From Loktanella sp. (lineage in GTDB: Bacteria > Pseudomonadota > Alphaproteobacteria > Rhodobacterales > Rhodobacteraceae), in assembly GCA_003551805.1 (NCBI GenBank), contig PUNR01000103.1, forward strand, positions 1 to 44,807: DNA of 44,807 bases. The letters are read 5' to 3'. Positions 1-7,971 of this stretch are shown one piece after another. Within the stretch, counting starts at the first letter, position 1. The number at the start of each line of letters is the position of its first letter. A program made the position numbers and the translations under genes. The notes under the pieces are model-generated. The model saw only the letters and a list, made by a program, of their open reading frames with translations. It was not told the origin of the DNA and did not search any database.

Positions 1-272
1 CCGGGGGGTTTTTCCAACATCACATGACGGCCTGCAGCAATCGCGGCTGCCGCGTAATCATAGCGCGGGACAGGCGCAAGGCAGAGCGAGACCGTGTCGA
101 TGTCAGGCCGTTCCGCGAGCATTTGCGCGAAATCATTATAGGCGGGCACACCATCGACCGACCCCGCGCGGCTGACCGTCGCCGCAAGCACCCAGTCGGG
201 GCTAGCGGCGATGGCGGGCACGTGCTGGTCAACGGCGATCTTGCCGATGCCGACGAGACAGATGTTCTGCAT
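1..272 (-). CDS. Gfo/Idh/MocA-family sugar dehydrogenase, partial (N-terminal about 90 residues)
   Basis: The reading frame starts at the ATG at 270-272 on the minus strand and runs off the left edge of the window, so only the N-terminus is visible. It begins MQNICLVGIGKIAVDQHVPA, a Rossmann NAD(P)-binding start with the GxGxxA pattern. Near the edge it has the EKP motif (HVMLEKPP) typical of Gfo/Idh/MocA oxidoreductases. The wording GIGKIAxDQHxPAI resembles the D-galactose/L-arabinose 1-dehydrogenase branch as I remember it, which would fit the sugar-acid dehydratase just upstream. The start codon overlaps the dehydratase stop (TGATG), so the two are translationally coupled. The exact substrate is inferred. 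Confidence 0.85.
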   Translation of the reverse strand, partial: MQNICLVGIGKIAVDQHVPAIAASPDWVLAATVSRAGSVDGVPAYNDFAQMLAERPDIDTVSLCLAPVPRYDYAAAAIAAGRHVMLEKPP

Positions 273-2029
273 CAATGCGCCTCTTTCCCGACGGCATTGC
301 CGCGATGACCGACGAGGAAATCGAAATCGGCACCGGTATCGGCCCCCATGACGCGGTCATGGTAGAGCATCGCATAACCACTTTCAGGGCGGGGGTTGGC
401 GCCTGATTTATCCGCTGACCATGCCGCCAGACGCGCCTGCAATTCATCGTCGGAGATATCCAGATGCAGGCGGCGGCCTGCGACGTCAACCTCGATCATG
501 TCGCCGTTTTGCACGATTGCGAGGGGGCCGCCCACCGCTGCCTCGGGCGAGGTGTGCAGGACCACGGTGCCGAAGGCGGTGCCGGACATGCGTGCATCCG
601 AGATGCGCACCATATCGGTGATACCCTTTTTCAGGATTTTGGGTGGCAGTCCCATGTTGCCGACCTCGGCCATGCCGGGATAGCCACGTGGGCCGCAGTT
701 TTTCAGGACCATGACGCAGGTTTCGTCGATATCCAAATCGTCGTCGTTGATGCGGGCCTTGTAGTCGTCGATGTCTTCAAACACCACGGCACGGCCACGA
801 TGCTGCATCAGCGCAGGTGTCGCAGCAGAAGGTTTCAGCACCGCGCCACCGGGGGCGAGGTTGCCGCGCAGCACAGCGATGCCGCCGGATTGCGTCAGGG
901 CTTTTTCGACGGGCAGGATCACATCCTCGTTCCAGTTGCGGACGTTCTTGACCTCGTCCCAGATGCTGGTGCCAGAGACTGTCAGCGCATCCTTGTGCAG
1001 CAATCCAGCCTCGCCCAGACGTTTGATCACGACGGGCAGGCCACCTGCGTAGAAGAATTCCTCCATCAGGTATTTGCCTGAAGGCATCAGGTTCAGGATC
1101 GTCGGCACGTCGCGGCCCAGCCTGTCCCAATCATCCAGCGTCAGGGTCACATCCTTGGTGCGCCCTGCCATTGCCAAAAGGTGGATCACCGCATTGGTGG
1201 ACCCGCCGATTGCGGCATTGGTGCGGATCGCGTTCTCGAACGCCTCTTTGGTCATGACATCGGATGGTTTCAGATCGTCCTTGACCATCTGCACGATGCG
1301 CCGTCCAGTCAGATGCGCCATCACGCGGCGGCGACTGTCGACGGCGGGGATCGCGGCATTGCCGGACAGGGCCATGCCCAACGCCTCGGCCATAGATGCC
1401 ATCGTGCTGGCGGTGCCCATCGTGTTGCACGATCCTGGCGAGCGGGACATGGATGCCTCGGCCTCCACAAATTCCTCGGCGGTCATTTCACCGGCGCGCA
1501 CGGCTTCGGAGAATTTCCACAGATGGGTGCCGGACCCGACACGTTCGCCGCGGAAATGGCCGTTCAGCATCGGCCCGCCCGATACCACGATTGCGGGCAG
1601 ATCGACCGAGGCCGCGCCCATCAACAGCGCAGGCGTCGTCTTGTCGCAACCGGCCAGCAGGACCACGCCGTCCATGGATTTGCCGCGGATCGCCTCTTCC
1701 ACATCCATCGCACACAGGTTGCGATACATCATCGCTGTAGGGCGCAGGCTGGATTCGGCGGGGGAAAAGACGGGGAATTCGACGGGGAAACCGCCCGCCT
1801 CGTAGACGCCGAATTTCACACGTTCGGCCAGATCGCGCAGATGGGCATTGCAGGGGGTCAGTTCGGACCATGTGTTGCAGATGCCGATCACGGGGCGGCC
1901 ATCCAGCAGATCAGCGGGCAGGCCCTGATTTTTCATCCAGGACCGGTGGTAAATTGCATCCTTTGACGTCCCCCCGAACCATTCCTGCGAGCGCAGTTTG
2001 CGTGGCCATGTGGCGGGTTTGAATGTCAT
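272..2029 (-). CDS. L-arabinonate dehydratase (IlvD/Edd family)
   Basis: A 585-residue IlvD/Edd-family dehydratase that would convert L-arabinonate (or a related C5/C6 sugar acid) to its 2-keto-3-deoxy acid in a non-phosphorylating sugar pathway. Three cysteines sit where the [2Fe-2S] cluster ligands of the Rhizobium arabinonate dehydratase are found: Cys60 (TPCN), Cys128 (AGCDKTT) and Cys201 (PGSCNTMGTAS). The DARMSG motif near the C-terminus carries the catalytic serine. The N-terminus (WPRKLRSQEWFGGTSKDAIY) and C-terminus (RGNAVGKEAH) match that branch rather than IlvD of branched-chain amino acid synthesis. I chose the ATG at 2029 because family similarity begins there and an AGGGA sequence precedes it; the longer frame upstream overlaps the divergent aldolase gene. 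The next gene is a sugar dehydrogenase, which supports a role in pentose or galactose oxidation. Confidence 0.9.
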   Translation of the reverse strand: MTFKPATWPRKLRSQEWFGGTSKDAIYHRSWMKNQGLPADLLDGRPVIGICNTWSELTPCNAHLRDLAERVKFGVYEAGGFPVEFPVFSPAESSLRPTAMMYRNLCAMDVEEAIRGKSMDGVVLLAGCDKTTPALLMGAASVDLPAIVVSGGPMLNGHFRGERVGSGTHLWKFSEAVRAGEMTAEEFVEAEASMSRSPGSCNTMGTASTMASMAEALGMALSGNAAIPAVDSRRRVMAHLTGRRIVQMVKDDLKPSDVMTKEAFENAIRTNAAIGGSTNAVIHLLAMAGRTKDVTLTLDDWDRLGRDVPTILNLMPSGKYLMEEFFYAGGLPVVIKRLGEAGLLHKDALTVSGTSIWDEVKNVRNWNEDVILPVEKALTQSGGIAVLRGNLAPGGAVLKPSAATPALMQHRGRAVVFEDIDDYKARINDDDLDIDETCVMVLKNCGPRGYPGMAEVGNMGLPPKILKKGITDMVRISDARMSGTAFGTVVLHTSPEAAVGGPLAIVQNGDMIEVDVAGRRLHLDISDDELQARLAAWSADKSGANPRPESGYAMLYHDRVMGADTGADFDFLVGHRGNAVGKEAH

Positions 2030-2096
2030 GATGCTTTCCCTATGCTGATGATGACGCAGCTTTACCCCGCGTAGCCAGAAAATCCAAGGAGCCGCC

Positions 2097-2846
2097 ATGA
2101 ACCAGCACAGACAAAACATGACCCATTGGGCCGAACGTGTCGATCTGGCGGCGGCGTTTCGCTGGACTGCGCGGCTGAACCTGCATGAAGGTGTGGCAAA
2201 CCATTTCAGTCTGGCGATCAATGACGATGGCACGCGGTTTCTGATGAACCCGAACCAGATGCATTTCAGCCGGATCAAGGCCAGCGACCTGATCGAGGTG
2301 GATGCCAATGACCCCGCCACGCTGGAAGGACCGGATGCGCCTGACCCGACCGCTTGGGGTCTGCATGGCGGGATTCACCGGCTGGTACCGCATGCGCGTT
2401 GCGCGATGCATGTGCATTCGATCTTTGCCACGGTTCTGGCGTCCTTGCAGGACAGCCGCCTGCCGCCGATTGACCAGAATTGCTGCACCTTCTTTAACCG
2501 CTATGTGATCGACGACGGTTATGGTGGGCTGGCATTCGCGGATGAAGGCGCGCGCTGTGCGGCATTGTTCACGGACCCCAAGCAGAAGGTCATGATCATG
2601 GGCAACCATGGCGTGTTGATTATTGGGGCAACAGTGGCCGAGACATTCAACCGCTTGTACTACTTTGAACGCGCGGCCGAGACGTATATCCGTGCCTTGC
2701 AGACCGGACAACCATTGCGCGTGCTGCCCGACGAGGTTGCGGAAAAGACCGCGCAAGAACTGGAAGCCTATCCCGAACAGGACATCCGGCACCTGACAGA
2801 GCTGAAGGCGATCCTTGATGATGAGGGGTCTACCTATGCCGCATGA
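2097..2846 (+). CDS. Class II aldolase/adducin-family protein
   Basis: A 249-residue class II aldolase/adducin-domain protein. Family members are metal-dependent lyases or epimerases acting on sugar phosphates or related hydroxy-acids. The zinc-ligand HxH is visible in MHVHSIF, preceded by LHGGIHR, and a further histidine lies in GNHGVLI. The usual phosphate-binding signature at the N-terminus is not obvious, and many short family members of this type act on other substrates, so I do not name a reaction. A strong ribosome-binding site (AAGGAG) lies 6 bases before the ATG. It is transcribed divergently from the arabinonate dehydratase with only 67 bases between the start codons, so the two probably share a control region. 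It may clean up or cleave a sugar-acid intermediate, but that is inferred from context only. Confidence 0.85.
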   Translation: MNQHRQNMTHWAERVDLAAAFRWTARLNLHEGVANHFSLAINDDGTRFLMNPNQMHFSRIKASDLIEVDANDPATLEGPDAPDPTAWGLHGGIHRLVPHARCAMHVHSIFATVLASLQDSRLPPIDQNCCTFFNRYVIDDGYGGLAFADEGARCAALFTDPKQKVMIMGNHGVLIIGATVAETFNRLYYFERAAETYIRALQTGQPLRVLPDEVAEKTAQELEAYPEQDIRHLTELKAILDDEGSTYAA

Positions 2847-2913
2847 CCAATATGCTGAAATAAATGTTAATTTTCTGTATAAGGGCTGATGTTTACTGAA
2901 TCTTAGTACCGAG

Positions 2914-2929
2914 TGTAAATTTATTTACA
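2914..2929. promoter_or_regulatory. Perfect inverted repeat upstream of acs, candidate operator
   Basis: TGTAAAT and ATTTACA form perfect 7-base arms around a TT spacer, in an AT-rich stretch (about 2850-2990) that stands out in this GC-rich window. It lies about 140 bases upstream of the acs start. The symmetry and spacing suit binding by a dimeric regulator. I do not recognise the specific factor. A second inverted repeat (GATCAT, GTGA, ATGATC) is at 3008-3023. Confidence 0.4.
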
Positions 2930-3066
2930 TTACAATCGAACAAAATCCGTATCTTATTTGAAACTTCCAGCAATCTGTTACTTTAGCGGTCGAGGAGATG
3001 GCGCTGTGATCATGTGAATGATCCACGCCAGCGGCTGCTAAAGCCGGGGATAGAATTGGAGGATTC

Positions 3067-5031
3067 ATGACAAATACAACGACAACTGACGCTCGTTTTG
3101 CGCCTTCTGCGGACTTTGTCGCAAAGGCACACGTCACGGCAGAGCAGTATCAGACGATGTATGACGCATCGATCGCGGACCCGGAAGCTTTCTGGGGCGA
3201 GCATGGCAAGCGAATCGACTGGATCAAACCTTTCACCAAGGTCAAAACGACCAGTTTTGCGCCCGGCAATATCGACATCAAATGGTTCGAGGATGGCACG
3301 CTGAACGTCAGCGCCAATTGCATTGACCGGCATCTGGAAACACGTGGCGACCAGACTGCTATCATCTGGGAACCCGATGATCCCAAGGATGCCGCCCAGC
3401 ACATCACGTATAAGGAATTGCACCGCCGCACCTGCCGGATGGCGAATATCCTTGAAACGCTGGGGGTGCGTCGTGGCGACCGTGTCGTGATCTATCTGCC
3501 GATGATCCCCGAAGCCGCCTATGCCATGCTGGCTTGTGCGCGGATCGGTGCGGTTCATTCGATCGTTTTCGCTGGGTTTTCGCCCGATGCGCTGGGCGCG
3601 CGGATCAACGGTTGTGACGCAAAGGTCGTCATTACGGCTGACCATGCGCCGCGCGGTGGCCGGTCTACCCCGTTGAAATCCAATACGGACGCGGCCCTGC
3701 TGCATTGCAAGGACAGCGTCAAATGTCTGGTCGTGCGCCGCACTGGCGGGCAGACGACTTGGACCGAAGGTCGCGATTACGATTACAACGAAATGGCGAT
3801 GGAGGCGGATGATTACGCCGCCCCGGTCGAGGTGAATGCCGAAGACCCGCTGTTCATCCTTTACACATCAGGCTCTACCGGACAGCCCAAAGGCGTTGTG
3901 CATACATCGGGTGGCTATCTGGCCTATGCCGCGATGACCCATCAATACACGTTCGATTACCATGACGGTGACATCTTCTGGTGCACCGCCGATGTGGGCT
4001 GGGTGACCGGCCACAGCTATATTGTCTATGGCCCGTTGGCCAATGGCGCGACCACGATCATGTTCGAAGGTGTGCCGACCTACCCCGATGCAGGCCGGTT
4101 CTGGGAAGTGTGCCAGAAGCACAAGGTCAATCAGTTCTACACCGCCCCCACCGCGCTGCGCGCCTTGATGGCGCATGGCAATGATCCGGTTGAAAAATAC
4201 GACCTGTCCAGCATCAAGGTGCTTGGCACTGTCGGTGAGCCGATCAACCCCGAGGCGTGGAACTGGTACAATGACGTGATCGGCAAAGGTAAATGCCCGA
4301 TTGTCGATACATGGTGGCAGACCGAAACCGGTGGTCACCTGCTGACGCCACTGCCCGGTGCGACTGCGACCAAACCCGGATCGGCCACACTGCCGTTCTT
4401 TGGCGTGCAGCCTGTTATTCTTGACCCGCAATCGGGTGAAGAGATCACAACGACCGCCGCCGAAGGTGTGCTGTGCATCAAGGACAGCTGGCCGGGCCAG
4501 ATGCGCACCGTTTACGGCGACCACGAAAGGTTCGAGAAGACTTATTTCTCGGACTACAAGAACTACTACTTCACCGGTGATGGCTGCCGGCGCGACGAAG
4601 ACGGCTATTACTGGATCACTGGTCGCGTCGATGACGTGATCAACGTATCCGGTCACCGGATGGGCACCGCAGAGGTCGAAAGCGCATTGGTCGCGCATGT
4701 CAACGTGGCCGAGGCTGCAGTTGTCGGCTATCCGCATGCGATCAAGGGGCAGGGCATCTATGCCTATGTCACGCTGATGAACGGGGTCGAACCGTCTGAC
4801 GATCTGCGCAAGGATCTGGTGAAATGGGTCCGGTCCGAGATTGGCCCGATCGCCAGCCCCGACCTGATCCAGTGGGCGCCGGGCCTGCCTAAGACCCGTT
4901 CGGGCAAGATCATGCGCCGCATTCTGCGCAAGATTGCCGAAAACGATCACACCACTTTGGGCGATACATCCACGCTGGCTGATCCTTCGGTTGTCGACAA
5001 TCTGATCGAAAACCGGATGAACAAAGTATGA
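3067..5031 (+). CDS. acs: Acetyl-CoA synthetase (AMP-forming)
   Basis: A 654-residue cytoplasmic acetate-CoA ligase: acetate + ATP + CoA gives acetyl-CoA + AMP + PPi. The length is normal for Acs. The order of parts is the N-terminal Acs cap, the AMP-binding core with YTSGSTGQPKG at residues 266-276, the WWQTETGG acetate-pocket motif, the GRVDDVINVSGHR hinge, and the C-terminal KTRSGKIMRR. Lys614 in SGK is the adenylation lysine that is acetylated by Pat-type enzymes in this family. The ATG at 3067 has an upstream GGAGG (TTGGAGGATTC). It is the first gene of a module that continues with adenylate kinase and an acetate-type sodium symporter, and an AT-rich, palindrome-bearing leader precedes it. 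Confidence 0.97.
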   Translation: MTNTTTTDARFAPSADFVAKAHVTAEQYQTMYDASIADPEAFWGEHGKRIDWIKPFTKVKTTSFAPGNIDIKWFEDGTLNVSANCIDRHLETRGDQTAIIWEPDDPKDAAQHITYKELHRRTCRMANILETLGVRRGDRVVIYLPMIPEAAYAMLACARIGAVHSIVFAGFSPDALGARINGCDAKVVITADHAPRGGRSTPLKSNTDAALLHCKDSVKCLVVRRTGGQTTWTEGRDYDYNEMAMEADDYAAPVEVNAEDPLFILYTSGSTGQPKGVVHTSGGYLAYAAMTHQYTFDYHDGDIFWCTADVGWVTGHSYIVYGPLANGATTIMFEGVPTYPDAGRFWEVCQKHKVNQFYTAPTALRALMAHGNDPVEKYDLSSIKVLGTVGEPINPEAWNWYNDVIGKGKCPIVDTWWQTETGGHLLTPLPGATATKPGSATLPFFGVQPVILDPQSGEEITTTAAEGVLCIKDSWPGQMRTVYGDHERFEKTYFSDYKNYYFTGDGCRRDEDGYYWITGRVDDVINVSGHRMGTAEVESALVAHVNVAEAAVVGYPHAIKGQGIYAYVTLMNGVEPSDDLRKDLVKWVRSEIGPIASPDLIQWAPGLPKTRSGKIMRRILRKIAENDHTTLGDTSTLADPSVVDNLIENRMNKV

Positions 5032-5045
5032 GCGGGGTAGAGACC

Positions 5046-5714
5046 ATGACGCGCCCTGCCGTATTGATCCTGCTGGGCCCTCCTGGTGCTGGCAAAGGCA
5101 CACAGGCCCGGATGTTGCAGGACCATTTCGGTCTGGTGCAGCTTTCCACTGGTGACCTGCTGCGCGCCGCTGTCGCCGCAGGCACCGAGGCCGGACGCGA
5201 GGCGAAGGCCGTGATGACCGCAGGCGGCTTGGTCAGTGACGAAATCGTGCTGGCGATCCTGAAGGATCGTCTGCAAGAACCGGACACTGCGCAGGGCGTC
5301 ATCCTTGACGGTTTCCCGCGCACGACCGTTCAGGCGCAGGCGCTTGACAAATTGTTGGCCGAAAGCGGGCAACGGATCAATGCGGCTGTGTCGCTGGATG
5401 TCGACGATGCCGAAATGGTCAACCGCATTGCAGGGCGCTTTACCTGCGGCGGGTGTGGCGAAGGGTATCACGACACGTTCAAGGCACCCGCTGTGGCCGG
5501 TGTCTGTGACAAATGTGGCAGCACCGACATGGTGCGCCGCGCCGATGACAAGGCCGAAACGGTCGGTCAACGGCTGGCGGCCTATCATGCGCAGACTGCG
5601 CCACTGATTAGCTACTACGAAGAACAAGGCAATCTGCAACGGATCGACGCCATGGGCGAGATCGGGCAGGTCGCCAAAGATCTGAGCGCGATAGTAAAGG
5701 AAGCTGTCGCGTAA
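5046..5714 (+). CDS. adk: Adenylate kinase with four-cysteine LID
   Basis: A 222-residue adenylate kinase catalysing ATP + AMP = 2 ADP. The P-loop GPPGAGKGTQ is at residues 11-20, followed by the AMP-binding STGDLLR and the DGFPRT motif near residue 88. The LID carries four cysteines (134, 137, 154, 157), predicting a structural zinc as in Gram-positive-type kinases. I chose the ATG at 5046 because the family start lies close to the P-loop. An in-frame ATG at 5028 overlaps the acs stop codon (ATGA) and would add six residues. Its position directly behind acs is functionally sensible, since Acs releases AMP that only adenylate kinase can return to the ADP/ATP pool. Many Rhodobacteraceae also have an adk in the ribosomal protein cluster, so this could be a second, acetate-dedicated copy; that cannot be checked here. 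Confidence 0.93.
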   Translation: MTRPAVLILLGPPGAGKGTQARMLQDHFGLVQLSTGDLLRAAVAAGTEAGREAKAVMTAGGLVSDEIVLAILKDRLQEPDTAQGVILDGFPRTTVQAQALDKLLAESGQRINAAVSLDVDDAEMVNRIAGRFTCGGCGEGYHDTFKAPAVAGVCDKCGSTDMVRRADDKAETVGQRLAAYHAQTAPLISYYEEQGNLQRIDAMGEIGQVAKDLSAIVKEAVA

Positions 5715-5725
5715 CAGGGAGGGGA

Positions 5726-5753
5726 AAAGTCGCAAGGTCACCCTTGCGGCTTT
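5726..5753 (+). promoter_or_regulatory. Long hairpin between adk and the symporter genes
   Basis: Arms 5726-5737 and 5742-5753 pair over 12 positions (one G-U) around a TCAC loop. Only three T residues follow, so it is a weak candidate for a terminator. It may instead be an attenuator or RNA-processing stem that sets the ratio of acs-adk to symporter message. Confidence 0.45.
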
Positions 5754-5782
5754 GAAACGTCAACAAGGGAGGACGCCTGAAA

Positions 5783-6043
5783 ATGGCAGAGGAACCACAA
5801 AACAATAACGCCTATTGGGCCGCAAACGTGCGGATCATTCTCATTAGTCTTGCGATCTGGGCGACAGTATCGTTCGGCTTTGGCATCATCTTGCGGCCCG
5901 CGCTGAGCGGGATTTCTGTCGGCGGTGCCGATCTGGGATTCTGGTTCGCGCAGCAAGGCTCGATCCTAGTGTTCCTGGTGCTGATCTTTTTCTACGCCTG
6001 GCGCATGAACAAACTCGATGCTGAACACGGCGTCGAGGAATAA
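5783..6043 (+). CDS. DUF4212 small subunit of sodium/solute symporter
   Basis: An 86-residue inner-membrane protein of the DUF4212 family, the small partner of VC_2705-type sodium:solute symporters. Two hydrophobic helices are visible (about residues 16-36 and 52-73). The short soluble start carries the NxxYWAANVRI pattern and the tail ends in an acidic stretch. The gene is followed 21 bases later by the large symporter subunit, the usual pairing in acetate-use clusters (compare YjcH-ActP, which is a different small family). It probably assists assembly or activity of the transporter; its precise role is not established. Confidence 0.9.
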   Translation: MAEEPQNNNAYWAANVRIILISLAIWATVSFGFGIILRPALSGISVGGADLGFWFAQQGSILVFLVLIFFYAWRMNKLDAEHGVEE

Positions 6044-6064
6044 GAGTTAGGGACAGGGAAACCA

Positions 6065-7882
6065 ATGGATCAGTATACACTCAACCTGCTGGTGGTCGGC
6101 GCGTCCTTTGCGCTTTACATCGGCATCGCGATTTGGGCCCGTGCGGGCTCGACCGCGGAATTTTATGCAGCCGGGCAGGGCGTTCCGCCTGTGATGAACG
6201 GCATGGCGACGGCGGCAGACTGGATGTCGGCGGCGTCTTTCATCTCGATGGCGGGGATCATCGCGCTGGCGCCTGCGGGCGGCTATGCGCAATCGTCCTT
6301 CCTGATGGGCTGGACCGGGGGCTATGTGCTTTTGGCACTGCTGCTGGCACCTTATCTGCGCAAATTCGGCAAATTCACCGTGCCGGAATTCGTCGGTGAC
6401 CGGTTCTATTCCAAAGGCGCACGGCTTGTCGCCGTGATCTGTCTGATCGTCATTTCGGTGACTTACGTGATCGGCCAGATGCGTGGTGTGGGTGTGACTT
6501 TTGCCCGCTTCCTCGAAGTATCTACGGATATGGGTCTGTATATCGGTGCGTCGATTGTTTTCATCTATGCTGTTTTCGGCGGGATGAAGGGCATCACCTA
6601 CACGCAGGTGGCGCAATATTGCGTTCTGATCGTGGCCTACACCATTCCCGCGATCTTCATCTCTTTGCAGATCACTGGCAACTTCCTGCCGCAGCTGGGT
6701 CTGTTGGGGGGCTATGCGCCAACGGGCGGTGATGTGTCATTCCTGAGCAAACTTGATCAGGTCGTGGTCGAATTGGGCTTTACCCAATATACCGCTGACA
6801 CGACATCCATGCTGAACATGGTCTTCTTCACCATGTCGCTGATGATCGGTACTGCCGGTCTGCCACACGTCATCATCCGCTTCTTCACCGTGCCAAAGGT
6901 TGCTGACGCACGTTGGTCTGCTGGTTGGGCGCTGGTTTTCATCGCATTGCTGTACACTGTGGCACCTGCCGTGGGGTCGATGGCGCGTTTGAACATCACG
7001 ACCACATTCTGGCCAAACGCCGTTGAAGGTAACGCGCTGGACGGCGAAGCCTTGTCGCTTGAAGAAATCAACACCAACCCTGAACTGGCCTGGATCAACA
7101 CCTGGGTTAACACAGGTCTGTTGGCGTTCGAGGACAAGAACGGCGATGGCATGATCCAGTACTACAACGACGCCGATCCTGAGATGCAGGCAATCGCCGC
7201 CGAACGTGGCTGGGAAGGCAACGAGCTGACACGGATCGACAACGACATGATGGTTCTGGCCAACCCAGAGATTGCAAAGCTTCCGGGCTGGGTGATTGCG
7301 CTGGTTGCGGCTGGTGGTCTGGCAGCGGCTTTGTCGACGGCAGCAGGTCTGTTGCTTGCGATTTCGTCTGCTGTGTCGCACGACCTGATCAAAGGCTCGA
7401 TCAACCCGAACATCAGCGAAAAAGGCGAATTGCTGGCTGCGCGGATTTCGATGGGCTTTGCCATTTTGCTGGCGACATGGCTTGGGCTTAACCCTCCGGG
7501 CTTTGCGGCTCAGGTGGTGGCGCTGGCCTTCGGTCTGGCAGCGGCGACGATCTTCCCTGTGCTCATGATGGGGATCTTCTCCAAGCGTGTGAACAAGGAA
7601 GGCGCGATTGTCGGGATGCTGGTGGGTCTGTTCACAACAGCCATCTACATCTTCCTGTATCTGGGTTGGTTCTTCATCCCCGGCACAGCGACTTTGGCCA
7701 ACACGCCTGACAACTGGCTGTTCGGTATTTCGCCAGCGTCCTTCGGGACCGTGGGTGCGATCCTGAACTTTGGCTCTGCCTATCTGGTATCGGCTGTGAC
7801 CAAAGCACCGCCACGTGAGATCCAGGAACTGGTTGAATCGATCCGCGTACCAAAAGGTGCGGGTGCCGCAACCGGTCACTAA
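6065..7882 (+). CDS. Sodium:solute symporter, VC_2705/ActP-like (probable acetate uptake)
   Basis: A 605-residue multi-spanning transporter of the SSS family, about 13 helices expected. The N-terminal part shows AEFYAAGQGVPPVMNGMATAADWMSAASFI, the SSS signature region that includes the sodium-binding helix. The neighbours (acs, adk, DUF4212) point to acetate or another short-chain acid as substrate, as for ActP. An unusual feature is a hydrophilic insert at about residues 315-400 containing D357-K-N-G-D-G-M-I, an EF-hand/dockerin-like calcium-loop pattern. The start ATG at 6065 follows a GGGACAGGGAAACC leader. A clear terminator follows the stop codon. Confidence 0.92.
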   Translation: MDQYTLNLLVVGASFALYIGIAIWARAGSTAEFYAAGQGVPPVMNGMATAADWMSAASFISMAGIIALAPAGGYAQSSFLMGWTGGYVLLALLLAPYLRKFGKFTVPEFVGDRFYSKGARLVAVICLIVISVTYVIGQMRGVGVTFARFLEVSTDMGLYIGASIVFIYAVFGGMKGITYTQVAQYCVLIVAYTIPAIFISLQITGNFLPQLGLLGGYAPTGGDVSFLSKLDQVVVELGFTQYTADTTSMLNMVFFTMSLMIGTAGLPHVIIRFFTVPKVADARWSAGWALVFIALLYTVAPAVGSMARLNITTTFWPNAVEGNALDGEALSLEEINTNPELAWINTWVNTGLLAFEDKNGDGMIQYYNDADPEMQAIAAERGWEGNELTRIDNDMMVLANPEIAKLPGWVIALVAAGGLAAALSTAAGLLLAISSAVSHDLIKGSINPNISEKGELLAARISMGFAILLATWLGLNPPGFAAQVVALAFGLAAATIFPVLMMGIFSKRVNKEGAIVGMLVGLFTTAIYIFLYLGWFFIPGTATLANTPDNWLFGISPASFGTVGAILNFGSAYLVSAVTKAPPREIQELVESIRVPKGAGAATGH

Positions 7883-7891
7883 GACCACAGG

Positions 7892-7926
7892 GCGGGCGGT
7901 CTGCAAGGACTGCCCGCTTTCACTTT
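7892..7926 (+). terminator. Rho-independent terminator after the symporter gene
   Basis: A 10-pair GC-rich stem (7892-7901 with 7908-7917, one G-U pair) with a six-base loop is followed by TTTCACTTTT. It begins ten bases after the symporter stop codon and probably ends or attenuates the acs-adk-symporter transcript before the DUF294 gene. Confidence 0.75.
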
Positions 7927-7971
7927 TCAAATGTCGGGCGCGCAGGTTGCCGCTGGACAAGGATGCATCAG

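Noticed and set aside
464..1966. Long plus-strand open frames across the dehydratase gene
   Set aside because: They are antisense shadows of a conserved IlvD/Edd protein with intact cluster cysteines on the minus strand.
2914..2931. PpsR site at the acs promoter
   Set aside because: The TGT...ACA spacing is 10, not 12 bases, so it does not fit the PpsR consensus.
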